In this document: positions 51,701-63,800 of the stretch, piece by piece
Layout of the letters: each line of letters begins with the position of its first letter
Numbering within the stretch: the first letter of the stretch is position 1
DNA from: Micractinium sp. NFX-FRZ
Lineage: Eukaryota; Chlorophyta; Trebouxiophyceae; Chlorellales; Chlorellaceae
DNA: 64,000 nucleotides
Direction: 5' to 3'
Assembly (NCBI GenBank): GCA_029339195.1
Contig: JAPTJF010000331.1
Location: forward strand, 1-64,000
Position numbers and translations under genes: made by a program
Notes under the pieces: generated by a model
Databases searched by the model: none
Told to the model about the DNA's origin: nothing
Seen by the model: the letters and a program-made list of their open reading frames with translations, nothing else

Positions 51701-54700
51701 GGCCCGCTTGCTTCGAGCCCTCGTGTCCATAAAAGCAGCGGTGGCCTGTGAGCTCTGTGGCCCGGGCGTTCATCTTTGAGCAGGGCAGCGAGCCCCGAGC
51801 AGGACAACGAGAGCTGTGCACTTGAGCGGCCCAGGGTCATCAAAGCGGCCACTCTAGCTGGCCTGAGCAATCACTCTGCTCACCCGGCTCCTCCTCGGCC
51901 GGCCGCGGCGGCAGGCTGCGCTGCAGCAGGTCGGCAGCAAACGCGAGGGCCGCCCCGAAGCGCTGCGCTGCGGCCACGTCCGCCTCACGCGGCTCCACAC
52001 GCCTGCGGCGCAGAGCAGCACGGCAAGTCAGAAGCAAGGGGCAAGCGTGGGGCTGCGCACAGTACTTGGGCCTCTGCCGCAACTCACCCAGAATGGGCCT
52101 GCCGTACCTATGGCTCCGCCCGGCAGGCGGTGGCTATGTCCTTGGCGCTTGGCTCACCTGCAATCCGCCAGCAACTAGCTGCACCGCATGCCAAACTCGG
52201 ACCATTCCGTACCTCAAAGCACAATTCCCACCTCCAAGCCACCTGCACAGCAGTTGCGTGTGCGGCGCGTGGCTCACCGCTCCACCTCCTTTGGTTTGAC
52301 CACATAGGGTGCCACCTCTGGGTCTTCATCCCGCAGCTGCAGCACCTGTGCCCCCATCCGTGCAGCCAGCTGCAGGATCTCTGCCATCGCCTCCTCCTGC
52401 TCAATCGACATGGTGTGGGGGGCGGGTAGGGAGTGTGGGGCGGCGTGGGCAAGTGGGGCATGCGCAGGGAGGGAACGGGGCGAGGCAGCACGGCAGCAAG
52501 GCAGCCCTGGGTGCATTCACGCCGATGCAGACACCAGCGCGGCTCAAGAGCTCGGGTTGACCACGGCGCTCATCAAAAGTCACACAATACCCCCTGCCCT
52601 CAACCACTCGCCTGCGTGTCTTTGGCGCCCGGGCTGGCGGTGAGGCCCAGCACCTTGGGGCGGTGCGCGCCGGGCGGCAGGGCGGCCATGCGCTTGAGCA
52701 GGTCGGTCATGGCGCTCTGCCCCACAGCGTTGTGGCACTCATCAAAGACCTGCGGAGCGGAGAGGAGCGAGGACAGGGGTGCGTGAGGAGGGATTGGATG
52801 CCTGGCTTGGGGAGAGTGCTCTGCGACCTGCTAACCAAAGCATGGCTGGTCAGTTTTGGTGAATGGGGCAACAAGGAGGAGGCGCTGCTAGGGAGCGAGA
52901 AGGCGTGGCGGGCGGGATGGGCCGTGCGCTTCTCACGCTGCCAGCCTTTAGTTGACAGTTCTGTGGCAGCACCAGCAGGCTGCCAGGCAGCAGGCCATCC
53001 CAGGCCAGCAGTTGAAAGCAGCAGCCGCGGCAGCAGCACAGCGGCAGCAGGCACATGCCATGTGCACGGTCCCGGCGGCACAGCTGCACAGCACGGACAG
53101 CGCAGCTGTGCAGCGCCCACCTCGCAGCACACCACATCAAATTGGCAGGCACACTCACCAGCATGTGCATCTGGTCAAAGCTGGCCACCCCCTGAGCGAA
53201 CATGTTGAGCAGCGTCTGGGGGGTCATGAAGAGCACAGATGCCGAGGCCAGCAGACCGGACCACGCATCGCGGTGCAGGCCGCCGCAGCGGATGTGCAGC
53301 CGCCCGCGGTATGCGTCGTCGACCTGCTTGCAGCTCATGTACTGGACTGCGTCGGGAGGGGACGAGGGCAGGGGGCGGGGGCGGCAGATGGGTGGTTAGT
53401 GAGCGGCTTACTTGGCAGGGGCAGGGGTTGGTAGATGAGGAGCAGGTGATGCAGATGAGCGGCTTGCTCACATTGGGGAGTTGGTGGCATAAGAAAGCAG
53501 ACCACCTGGCGCTCTGGGCATGGGGCCAGGAGGGCTAGCACGGTTGCACTGTTGCCTGCGGACACATGTTCACCCAACTGCCGCGACACCTCATCCTGCC
53601 GTCTCATCTGCCCGCCCGCCGCAAACAGCACGCGTGGCGCCGTGCACTCACCCATCTGCTGCCGCACGAGCGAGGTGGTGGGTGCCACAAAGATGGCCAG
53701 CCGCCCCGGGTCGCCCGCCAGCTCATCCAGCGTCACCATGATGGCAATCGGCGTCTTGCCCACGCCTGCTAGGGGGGGAACAGGGAGGGAGACGGGGCTG
53801 GCAAGTGAGGGGTGCCGGCTCGAGGGCAGCAAGCCCAGGCGGTGTGGAGGCAGCATGCCACCTGCCTGCAGCACACAGCACACATAGCACGCGCACACAC
53901 CACCTTGAGCGGGCCTCCTCCTCTGACTCCAACTTGCCACCTTCCCTCTCCCACTCTGCCACCCGGCATGCCTGTGGAAGCCACCAGCATGTGGTTGCCC
54001 GGCCTCCCCATGGCCCGCCGCATGTTTTCCTGGTAGGGCCGCAGCTGCAGCGGCATAATTGTCAGCCCCGCCGCCGATAAGCTGCATGGGGTTGGCAGCA
54101 CGGTTGGTACGGAGGGTGCTTTACAAAGAATGGAAAGGTCTGTGGATGCATTGCCTGCCTGCCAGCGTGCCAGCCTGCCTGCCTGCCAGAATTGCTGCTC
54201 AAGAGGCAGGTGCAGTCCCTGCCTACAATGCCCTCCCTTCATCACAGGCGCAAGGGCGCACTCCGCTGCACCCCACTTGCCTGGTCTCAAACTCGCGCTT
54301 CGCCTGCTTCAGCAGGCCCATGAGGTAGCCCATGCGCGCCTGCGGCCGCCCAGACTGCGTCAGCGGCATGGCGTCACAGCGCGCCCTCTCCACGGCACCC
54401 GCCAGCTGCTCTGGCGGCAGCTCCTGCACGTATCTGGTCAGCAGCTCTGCAGCCAAAGGGGGAAGGGTGGCAGGGAAGTGGCAGGGCGGGGGGGGAGGAT
54501 GAGTGGTGGGCGCGCCATGCTGTGGATGGCGTGGTTGCTGATGCCGGCGTGCATGTGACCAGAACAGTGCGCCGCAATGCACAAAGGCGTGCCTGCAGAA
54601 TCGCATTGCTCCTCCAGCTGCGCATGTGCTGTGCGGCTTGACCCAAAGGCAAAGGCGCAGGGAGCAAGCACCGGAAGCGCTCAACACATGTGCATATGCA

Positions 54701-57700
54701 GCAGCGGCTCCTTGTCCCTGGCCCGTCAGCAGGCACTCACTGCGCTGCGAGTCCTTCTGCCGGTGGATGTCGGCCCTGCTGGGGTTGTGTGCCGCGACCT
54801 CGGGAGGCAGCTCGCCGCTGCTTAGCAGCTCGAAAATGGCCTGCACCTGCTCATCCTCTGACAGGCTTCCCAGCTGCTCCGCTGCTGCTGCGCCCGCGCC
54901 GGCGGGCGGACGGTCTGAAGGCGGCAGAGGCGAGACCGCGCCAGCGCTGCCGACGGCCTCGTCGTCGGCTGCGTCTGCCGCAAGGGGCGGCAGCTTTGCT
55001 GGCACACCGCCCAGCACCCACATCAAAAGCACTCTGAGAAGGCTGTCCAGCTTGTCATGCCGTCTGGAGAGGTGCTTGACGGCTGCTCCGATGTGGGCCA
55101 GGGCGCTGCCTTGCTGGAAGAAGGGCACGCCGTCTGGCCCAACGGCAGCTGCATACACGCACAAGGGAATCGGGGCGCCAGGTGGGTGATGGGGCGCAGT
55201 TGCATGCGTTCAACAACTGTGCGCGTGGCAGAGGCAAGCAGCACAGCCAGCGACGGCCAAGCACTCCTGGCATTGGGTACCAACACCACCCGAACAGGCG
55301 CCGCACCGAGCAGGCGGCAGGCAGCTGCAGTTAGGGCAGGTGCTGCCGCCCTGCTGGCACTCACCCAGCACAGACCCAGCGGCCAGCGCCTCCTCTGCAA
55401 TCACCCCTCCCTGCACGCCCCCGCCGCCGAGGTACTCAAAAGTGTGCCAGTCCAGCAGGTTCACTGCACGCGGCGCAGCACGGGGCAAGGGGAGGCGTGG
55501 CCGGGTGTGGGGGTGCACAGCCTAGCCTGCCTGCGCCTGCAGGGCTGTTGCCAGCCGAGGGTCAGGCAGGCAGCGGGACAGCCAGCCAGGCAGTCAGCCT
55601 GTGGGCAATAATCCGGCAGCAGCTGGAAGTCAAGCAGGCACACATGCCAGCATGGCGGGCAGCACGTGGGCCTCTCCAGGCTGACCCGCCCGGCCAGCCA
55701 CATACCCCACGTGCCAGCACGTGTCGCCCCTCCCTGCACCCACCCTGCCTCAGCGCCTCGCTCTCGTCCATCTTCCCATGGATGCGCTTGACTGCGAGGG
55801 AGCACAGCTGCTGCAGGCCCCGGTGCTGTATGGTGCCCTCCACCACCAAGTCCCCGGGTATGACCAGCCGCCCCTCGCTGTCCAGGTGCACCCCAGCCTC
55901 AATTAGGCCCTGTGGCAGGGGGGCGGCAGGCCAGGGAATCAGTGAGTGAGCATGGCTGGATGCAGAGGGAGGGTAGGTCTCAGCTGCCGCCGTGGCTGGG
56001 CCCAGGGGCTGTCCTCTCCATCCCGCTCTCCTGGCCCGCAGCCAGGCTGGTGGGCTCATCAAAAGCAAGGGCGTGCAGGCAGCGGCACGTGCACGCCTTC
56101 CCTGGCAAGAAAGCGCACAGGCTAGCCAGGCATGGGAGATGTTATGTCCATTCTGAGGCATCTGGCACGGTGCACGGCGGGTGCGCTGTGTGTGCTGTGG
56201 TCAGCGCAGCCCGTTTGCTCAGCCCACCTGCAGGCCCATCCCCGGCTCCTCGTCGCCGCCGCCATGTGGCCGCTTGTTGGCGCGCTGACGTGGCGCCTGG
56301 CCCTCCTGAACAGGCGCACCTCCATCGGTCCGCTTGTCGCCGCCCTGTGCGGTGGGAGCAGGCGGTGTCAGGGTGTTAGGGACGGCCAAGAGGCGGCTGC
56401 CCCGGCCCGGCCTGCCCCGCCGCACCTGCCCAGAGCTCTTTCTGTTTGACGGCATACGGAGCTCCAGGTGCGCGTCGCGGGGCAGGCCGGGCAGGGGGAG
56501 CTGCCTCAGGGACAGTAGGAAGGGGAGCAATGCCCCTGCCCTGCGGAGCTCTGCGGGTCGCATGCACCCTCGAAACAGCGGCCCTCAGAGCGCGGCAGGG
56601 AAGGGACGCCAATCCCCTCCCTGCAGTCCCCCCGAGACCACCCACAACTTCCCGACACCAGCGCGCTCCCACACGCACCTCAAGTAGGGTGCCTGCCCAG
56701 CTCCCGCCCTGGTTGGGGGGGGCGCTGCCCAGGGCGGCCTGTACGGTGGGAAGCGTGCGTGCAAGGGTGTGAGGAGAGCAGGCAGAGGCAAACGTCGCCG
56801 TGTTGTTGATGGTGATCGTGATGTTGTGGTTGGTGTTGTTGGTGGTGTTGGTGTTGTTGGTGGTGTTGTTGAGCAAAGGCAAAGGCCAACATCGCCGGTT
56901 GGTTGAAGTGAAATGGAGTGGCTTCGAGCCTGCGCCCCCTCTCCCAACACACCCGCACGCGCGCTTCCCACGCGCACCTGCGCCTGTGCCTGCTGCACGC
57001 CGGCTGGGTAGGCAGGGGCAGGAAAGCCGCTCGCTGCTATGGCCGCCATTGGTGCCTGTACGGTGGGAAGCGTGCGTGCGGGGGTGTGAGGGGAGGGGGC
57101 ACAGGCCACCCGTCGCCGAGTCGATCTTGGTTTTGGTTTTGGGAGAGGGAAGAAAGAGTGGCTTCGAGCCTGCGCCCCCTCTCCCAACACACCCGCACGC
57201 GCGCTTCCCACGCGCACCTGCACCTGTGCCTGCTGCACGCCGGCTGGGTGGGAAGAAGGAGGGAAGCCGCTTGCATCCGCCACCCCAGGTGCCTGTACGG
57301 TGGGAAGCGTGCGTGCGGGGGTGTGAGGGGAGGGGGCACAGGCCACCGTCGCCGAGTTGATCTTCATTTTGGTTTTGGTTTTGGGAGAGGGAAGAAAGGG
57401 GTGGCTTCGAGCCTGCGCCCCCTCCCCCAACAGACCCGCACGCGCGCTTCCCACGCGCACCTGGATGCCCGCCTCCGGCGCAACCAGCCCAGCACTTGCA
57501 TCCAGGTGCAGCGAACCTCCGGCAAACAAGTCCTGCTGCAGTCAGCAGAGGCAAGGGTAGGTGTAGGAGAGAGAACGAGCAGGCTGCTGGCAGGCACTTG
57601 TTGCAACGCATGCGTAGAGAGGAGGGCCGTGAAGGTGAATGAAATCATCAGCGAGTGTTCGTTGGTATTGCTTGCGGGGCTTGGGGGGTGAGGCAGGCCA

Positions 57701-58115
57701 CGCTCACTTACCAACCACGTTGGCTCACGATCCAGCATGCTGACGTCGGCGTCGTGCAGCCCCTGCAACCACACGCACACAAATGCAGTGCAGCAAGTAG
57801 GCCAGCAGCAACTGGCCAGTGAGCCAGCCAGTCAGGCGCTGGCTTCCCAAGGCAGCGCAGGGGCCAGCAAGCACAGGCCCGAGGGTGCAGCCCAGCCCGC
57901 CAAGCTTGAGCTGTTTTCAAGCGCCAACGGCAGCGCTCGGTTCAAGCACACAGCCGTTAACCTTACCTGCAGCCCCGCCTGCAGTTCTGAGGCGAGCTGT
58001 GCCTGCTGCGCTTCCATCGGTGCCACGCCAGTGTGATCGCCTGTTGCAGCCAGTGCTGGCATAGCTGCTTGCAACCCAGCCCGCGCCCGAAGCTGCTCCT
58101 GCTCAGTAAGGGCCA

Positions 58116-58183
<68 letters not shown>

Positions 58184-58857
58184 AGGCGGGACTGCCTTGA
58201 TGCACAAGTGCAGCATCATGCTGCCGCCCGGCTTGATGCGCGCGCACTCCGTGCAAAGCATGCGAAGCGTGGCGTGGAATGTGAGAGGCTGCACCAGCTA
58301 GCTTGAAACACAGGAGGAGCTGGAGGGCAGCTGGCCGAGCAGCTAGTTCCACGGCACACGTTGCCTTGCCGGCAGGCACGCCAGCCGGCAACCTCACCAT
58401 GCGCATTGTCTTTCTATCATGCACCCAGCCTCTAAAAAGGCTCGAGCAGCAGCATCCCATTGCAACTCATTGCTGCTGTTGGAACGGCATGCGCTGCCTC
58501 TTCCAGCCTCCCCCCCTCCCCAGCACAGCGCACCTCAGCAGGAAGCCCTTCTCCACCTTGCCCGCCTTGCCCTTGCCCTCCATCTTGCCCTGGAGCTCAA
58601 TGGTGGTGTCGCTAGGCACAGAGTAGACAGCCACGGGGGCGCCCCACTCCGGCTCCCCGCCGGCAGCACCCGCCGGCGGCGCCAGCTGCACCGTTGGGCG
58701 CGCGTCTGAGCCTCCCTGAGCCTCCCCCTCGCTGGCTGCTCCCGCCTGGAAGCCGTGCGGTGCACCAAAGCTGAGCGTCGTGTACCACTGCCTCTTCTCT
58801 ATCTTGTTGCTGCCGCTGTCGCTGGTGCCGCCACCCCCATCGGCAGCAGTTGCCACA

Positions 58858-58894
<37 letters not shown>

Positions 58895-59777
58895 TCTTCT
58901 TCTTTGGCTCCCTCTGCTGCCTGTCCACATCGCTGATGACCAGCGCTGGGCCGACCCGCTGCTCCGCTTCCTCGTAGCTGTGCGCTGTGACCTGCATGCA
59001 GACATGGGTTGGGTTGCATAAAACCATCGGGTAGAGTTAACCTGCCCTCTCAGCAAAAGGGACGCAGGTAGGGCGGGTCAGGGGCAACAGCACAACAGCA
59101 GCACCCCTGCACCACTGCTGCGCTGCGCACGCCACAGCCAAGCTGCAACCCATGCCCACACTGGCACGCGCAGCTCCTGCCAGCTGGCACGTAATAAAGA
59201 AAGCTCCAGCAGCCCCCACCTTGTAGCCCTTGGTCCCCGCCAGTGAGCCCTCCAGGGTGGTGCTGTTCTTGTAGAAGAGCACCGTCTTCTTGTCGCCGCT
59301 TGCCTCTGGGTTGGGCCTGCCCCCAAAGCTGCCCTTGCACGCGGCGCCGGCGGACGCCCCTGGCTGTGCCGCCGCCGCCCATCGCGGCTGCTCTGCAGCA
59401 GCGCTGCTGTAGGCGTAGACCACGCCGCTCTGCTGCCGTCCGCTGGAGTGGAAAAGCTCCAAGAAGCGGGCACCCTCTGCCTGCAGCGGCAGGTCAGCAA
59501 GCGGCACGCCGTGCAGCTCCACGGCTGCCCGCCCGTTGGCTGCATATGCCGCAACAGCACCCTGCCCCACCCCTGCCAGCAACTGGGCTGCCTGCTGGGC
59601 TGCCTGCCGCCCATTCTTCCCCATCTCGGAGCCGCAAATGATGGCTGCTGCAAGCTCCGCTGCTGCCTGCTCGTCCACGCCGGCGGCCGCTGCTCCTGCC
59701 GCCGACGCGGCCGGCGGTGGGCTCTCGCCGCCGTGATCGCTGTCCGCCGCCTCCATGTTCGCTTTTGCTGCACCCAT
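48710..59777 (-). CDS. Dicer/RIG-I-type SF2 helicase with long unrecognised N-terminal region
   Basis: Helicase exons: 54081-53972, 53765-53652, 53346-53159, 52749-52612, 52396-52278, 52002-51884, 51652-51426, 51187-51104, 50847-50390, 50208-49935, 49641-49539, 49278-49206, 48920-48710, all in phase. Motifs in order: LRPYQENMRRAM (Q), ASTG|VGKT (I), IFVAPTTSLVRQQ (Ia), FMTPQTLLNMF, VFDECHN (II, DECH), LGLTASPGAKDTQEEAM (III), a ~330-residue insert, SPKYQALVEHLL, GIVFARTRASVQAL (IV), FMGGGSKSASC and MSHSRQKEALERFKA, LLVATSAAEEGIDVPSCELV (V), LLQCQGRGRR (VI). Order and motif wording are those of the RIG-I/Dicer/DRH helicases. No RNase III, PAZ, CARD or RIG-I C-terminal domain follows; the protein ends ~55 residues after motif VI. 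Upstream in-phase exons: 59777-59220, 58991-58557, 58182-57967, 57762-57712, 57538-57461, 57292-57218, 57055-56978, 56738-56679, 56500-56426, 56344-56228, 55909-55744, 55463-55365, 55148-54741, 54446-54281 (total ~1599 codons). The boundary near 58.2-58.5 kb is unsure, so the first two exons could be a separate gene. Confidence 0.75.
52130..52285. repeat. Possible copy of helicase exon (52396-52278) donor edge
   Basis: TTGGCGCTTGGCTCACC at ~52143 resembles the exon edge TGCGGCGCGTGGCTCACC at ~52261, 120 bp apart. Similarity is short, so this is weaker than the other edge copies. Confidence 0.4.
56745..57420 (-). repeat. ~240-bp exon+intron module, tandemly duplicated
   Basis: GTGGCTTCGAGCCTGCGCCCCCT occurs at 56919, 57159 and 57401, and GTACGGTGGGAAGCGTGCGTGC at ~56748, 57059 and 57296. 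Between them lie small symmetrical exons (57292-57218 and 57055-56978) with near-identical 3' halves (PAGVQQAQ) and near-identical introns. Exons 57538-57461 and 56738-56679 share the flanking introns but not the exon body. Confidence 0.95.
58117..58182. repeat. (CTG)22 microsatellite
   Basis: Twenty-two uninterrupted CTG triplets (CAG in the sense of the helicase gene). One frame reads poly-Gln leading into LALTEQEQLRARAGL; another reads poly-Ala and terminates at TGA 58103-58105. Confidence 0.95.
58860..58893. repeat. CTG microsatellite encoding poly-Gln
   Basis: About eleven CTG triplets in the second exon of the helicase gene, read as Gln on the minus strand after a basic PKKKRQ stretch. 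Confidence 0.9.
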
Positions 59778-60825
59778 CGACAAGAAATGGCGCAGAGGGC
59801 GAGTGAGGCCACATGAGAGGCTCGAGAATGAGGCTGGGCCAGGGCCACTGGCAGGGAGCAAGCAGTGGCGCAGCAGCTGGCTCTCTCGTTTCCCTTGCGC
59901 CTCAGCTGCTGTCGGACAGACACACGGCAACTAGGTAGAGCGAGCTTGCAGAACCCTTCTGGCGAAGAACCCTGCTTCGGGCACTTGGCAGCCGCTCACC
60001 TCTCCCCGCAACCAGAACGATATTTCATGACGTACAACGCGACTAGACGAAATGGCAAGGAGGAGCAGGCGGGCCGTGTTGGGTCTCGTGTGGGCTCGTG
60101 TGGACTGGCACTGGCAGTCTGGGACCGGCAGGTAGGGAGGCGAATGCAACAGTACAGCGGGTAAGGTCTGGGCACCATGATAACAAACATCTGACTACTC
60201 GCACACTTGCTGCGCACCCTCAGCCTTGCACCACACTGATTGCATGACCGCAGCACCGCCTGTGCGGGTGCCACCGCGTCAGTGACGCTCACGGATGCAC
60301 CTGCGCCCAACCGCTGCGCCCACTGGCAGTCCCTCAGGATACTCTGCTGCCCGCCACCACACTCGTCGCCTCCCTTTCTCGAAGTCAATTTCTGTTCGAA
60401 GTGCTTTAGCGCAATGTCAAAAGCTTGCACGCGTTTGGCAAGGAAGACGACCGAAAGCAGTGCACGCCAGGCATGGCGTCGAGGGATCGGGGCCTTGCTG
60501 CCGCAGCACTGCAGCAGTGGCCCAACGTCCATCGCTGTGTGTGCCACGTCTCTCTAGAAGCACCACTACTGCTGCAGTCCAAAACACGTACATGGTGGAA
60601 TGGCACGTGCAGATTACAGGCAGCAATGCCTACCTCCCTGTGGTTCTTTTCGGGCGCCGGCGGCCGCCTGGCCGCACGGCAGGCTCAGCGCCCCGGCAGC
60701 CATCAGGCACATCCCCGGTGTGCCTGTCTGAGGGGACGGCTGCTCTGTTTCTTCGATTTCAAAGCCAGGCCTGCCTCCCCTTGATAGCAGAAGGCTCCTT
60801 GAGGGAGGTGGGTGGGCGGGCGGCC
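59778..60825. promoter_or_regulatory. Divergent upstream region, helicase gene / GT90 gene 2
   Basis: About 1.05 kb between divergent starts. It should hold both promoters and the 5' UTRs. Open frames are present but show no protein family features. No TATA box stood out. Confidence 0.4.
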
Positions 60826-63800
60826 ATGGCGGGCTTCCGTCTGGCCGGAAATGAAGAGTCCAAGTGGAGGCGATATGCAGCTTTGAGCTGCATGTTGTTG
60901 GCGCTGGTGAGTGCCGCTGCTAGGTGCGACTCGTGCAAAAGCCCCGTGCTTGGAGCGGGTTCTAACCGAAATGGCCGGCCCAAACGCGCAACAAATGCCA
61001 ACAAGAATGTTGTAACGAACGATGGCCGCTCCTCCGTGCAGGCGCTCTACCCAGCCCTGCTGCAGCGTGGCAGCGGCGGCGGCGGCAGTGGCGGCGGCAG
61101 CAGCGGACTCCATTTGCTGGTGTTGGCAGCATCCCAATCCACCACGACCGTGGCGGTAGCTGCAGCAGCAACATCAGACGGTAATGCAGCAGCAGCAGCA
61201 GCAGCAGCAGCGCACACAGAAGCAACACCAGCTTCCACCACAGCCGCCGGAGCGGAGCCGTTGGGCCTGCGCTGGTACCGCCCGGTGGGGTACCAACTAC
61301 CGCAGGAGTGTGTCAAGCATGAGCCGCTTTACCGCACAATCATAGACAACCTACGGCCCTGGATGGCGCGGGGCATCACGAGTCGCGACTTGGATGGCTG
61401 TGTGCCTGCAGCTGTGGGCACGGCGGAGGATTACAAAGAGGGGTGCGGGGGCACATGGGGGGCTAGGGGGCGGGGTGGTGTTGCCTGTGATATCCAGGAG
61501 CGCCGGCTGGCTGCTCCCATCCACAGCCTGCCTGCCCCTCTGGCAAACACGCCAATTGCCTGCATGACTGCCTGCCTTTGCCAGCGCCCCCTGCCGGCCC
61601 TGCCCCCCTCGCCGCCCCCACCCGATTGGTCTCACGCTGCCGCCTCTGCCTCCGCTGCCTCCTGCCTCCCCCCTGCAGCCCCTCCAACCGCATGAGGTTC
61701 CGGCTCCTGCTGGACAACAACACCGTGTACGTCACCAGCGGGGGGCTGAGGCGAGGCGGGCCGCCAGACTACCCTCACGACTACGAAGGTGACTCTTGAA
61801 ACGCAGGTTAATCTTTCTGAAATCCCTTTTATCGGTTTGGAGGTAGCGACCCACCCACCCACCCACCCTGGATGAACTAATCAGCGATTAGTAGTCGAGG
61901 GAGGGAGAGCGGTTGCTGGGCCCATGGCTTGCGTGATTGCCCTGCGATGTCATCCCTGCACATCCGCGCCACTCTCCCCTGCCTGCCTGGCCACCTTGCC
62001 TGCCCGCCGTGCCCACCCCTGCCCTGCCTTTCTTCCTGTCTGCCAGCTGTCTGCTTTGGGTGCTCATCAAGGCTTCCGCTCAACACCGTCCTGCGCAAGT
62101 TGCCCCTCCCCTCCCGCCCTTGCCCCATCCCACTTGCAGGGGTGGAGTATTACCAGATCCGCCAAATCCAGGATGCGGCCCGCCGCTTCGGCCTGCCCCG
62201 CATGGAATTTGCCGTGGGGTTTGGCGACCTGGGGCAGATCAGGGGGGAGGAGAAGGAGGAGGTGCCGGGGGCGCTGTGCCCGCTGCTCAGGTGCGGCGCC
62301 GGGAAGCTGCTGTGCTTTCAATGAGCCAGAGATAGCAGCGGTGTCTAGTTTAGTGGGGGGGAGTCAATCGTGATCGTTGAATGCGTGTGTTGTGTGTTTC
62401 TCTCTGTTTGATTAGTCAAGGCATGCTGCTCGTGGGTGAGGCGCCAGGAGCGCTGTGCTCCTTGCTCGTGGCAGCCTTTTGTGTGCTTTGCTCGGCTTCT
62501 GAGCAGGGGTGCCTGCCGGCGTGTGGAGCCCCTTGCCTTTCCCATCGTACATTCCCTTGCCTTGCCCACACGTGATCCACCGTGTTCCTGTGTTGTGTGC
62601 AGCTACTGCAAAACGCCTGAACGTTACGACATCCTGATACCCGACGGCGACTTCACCAGAACTGTAAGTGCAGGCTGTGTGCCGTGCTGCGCTGCGCTGG
62701 TGTGCTGCGCCGCCCTGTGCTCTGCTGTGCCGCTGCTCTGGCAGTCATGCTGTCCCCCCTGCTGCCTGGCTGCTGCGGAGTGCCTGCTTGTGCTTGTGCC
62801 TGTCTCACTAGGGGCCGCAGCAATGGCACGCTTCTCGTCCCCACTTTGCACGGCCCAATCCCATCCTTGCTTGTGGCCTGCAATTCTTCCTCTTTCCCCT
62901 TCGTCGTGGCTGCAGTCATACGACAAGTGGGTGGAAAAGAACAAAGCCGATGACGGCGGCGTGCCCTGGGAGCAGAAGGAGGAGCGGGCCGTGGGCAGGT
63001 GCGGATTGGTCGCGTGTTCCTGCACCCAAGGGGCCGGCCGTGCGGTCGGTGCCAGGCGAGTGTCGCGGGGCTTTTGCTGGCATTGCGGCCACGCCTTCAA
63101 CATCCCTACCCATCTCCCAAGCGTCAGCATGGCTGCCCTACTTGGCGGCCCCGCCCTCCCTCTCCCCCGGCGAACAAGCAGGGCAGGCAGACGGGGCAGT
63201 ACCGCACATCGGGGCTGCAGCCCGTCCCCCCTCACCCCTCATTGGTCTCCCCGTCCGCCCCTCCCTCCCCGCCTGCCAAGCCAACAGGTGGACGGGGCAC
63301 TACTGCACGGAGGAGGCGCAGAAGGACCGGCACGGGCACGCCGAGACCTGCTTCCGCTCCGCCTACTTCAACTTCTCCCGAGACACCCACGACGAGTTCA
63401 CCTCTTTCACGGCGGAAAGCATGAACCTGACGGCCCAGAGGTGAGCACGCACTTGGGGCCGGCCGTAGCGGCAGTGGCTGCAGCAGCGGCAGCGGCTTGG
63501 TGCGTTGTGCCCCCTTCTTGGCATCAGCCCGCCTGCGGACGGCCCAGGGGCACGAGCACCATACCAAAGCTGTGTCCCTCGCATGTGTGATGCCCGTGTG
63601 ACAGGGAAGCATGTGGGCTACCTGCCAGGCACCCCTTCAGCCTCCTTTCCTTCCTTCCTTTCCCTGCCTGCTTGCCTGCCTTCCTGCCGGGGCAGGCACT
63701 CAAGTGCTGCCACAAGTACATCCTTGGGCAGGCTGTGTGTGCTGGAGCCTGCAAGGCGGGTCCACTTTACACCTCGCACCCCCCTTGTTTCTCACCACCC

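Noticed and set aside
53963..53972. GT donor giving GMPGVGKT at helicase motif I
   Set aside because: Not fully excluded: a GT donor nine bases downstream also keeps frame. The GC donor giving ASTGVGKT matches helicase motif I better, so it was preferred, but this junction was not counted among the six GC-AG introns.
58117..58182. Repeat array considered as CRISPR-like
   Set aside because: It is a simple CTG microsatellite in a eukaryotic gene with no spacers and no cas genes.
60295..60830. N-terminal extension of GT90-2 upstream of 60826
   Set aside because: The frame is open, but the paralogue starts directly before its membrane anchor and the upstream residues show no targeting or family feature.
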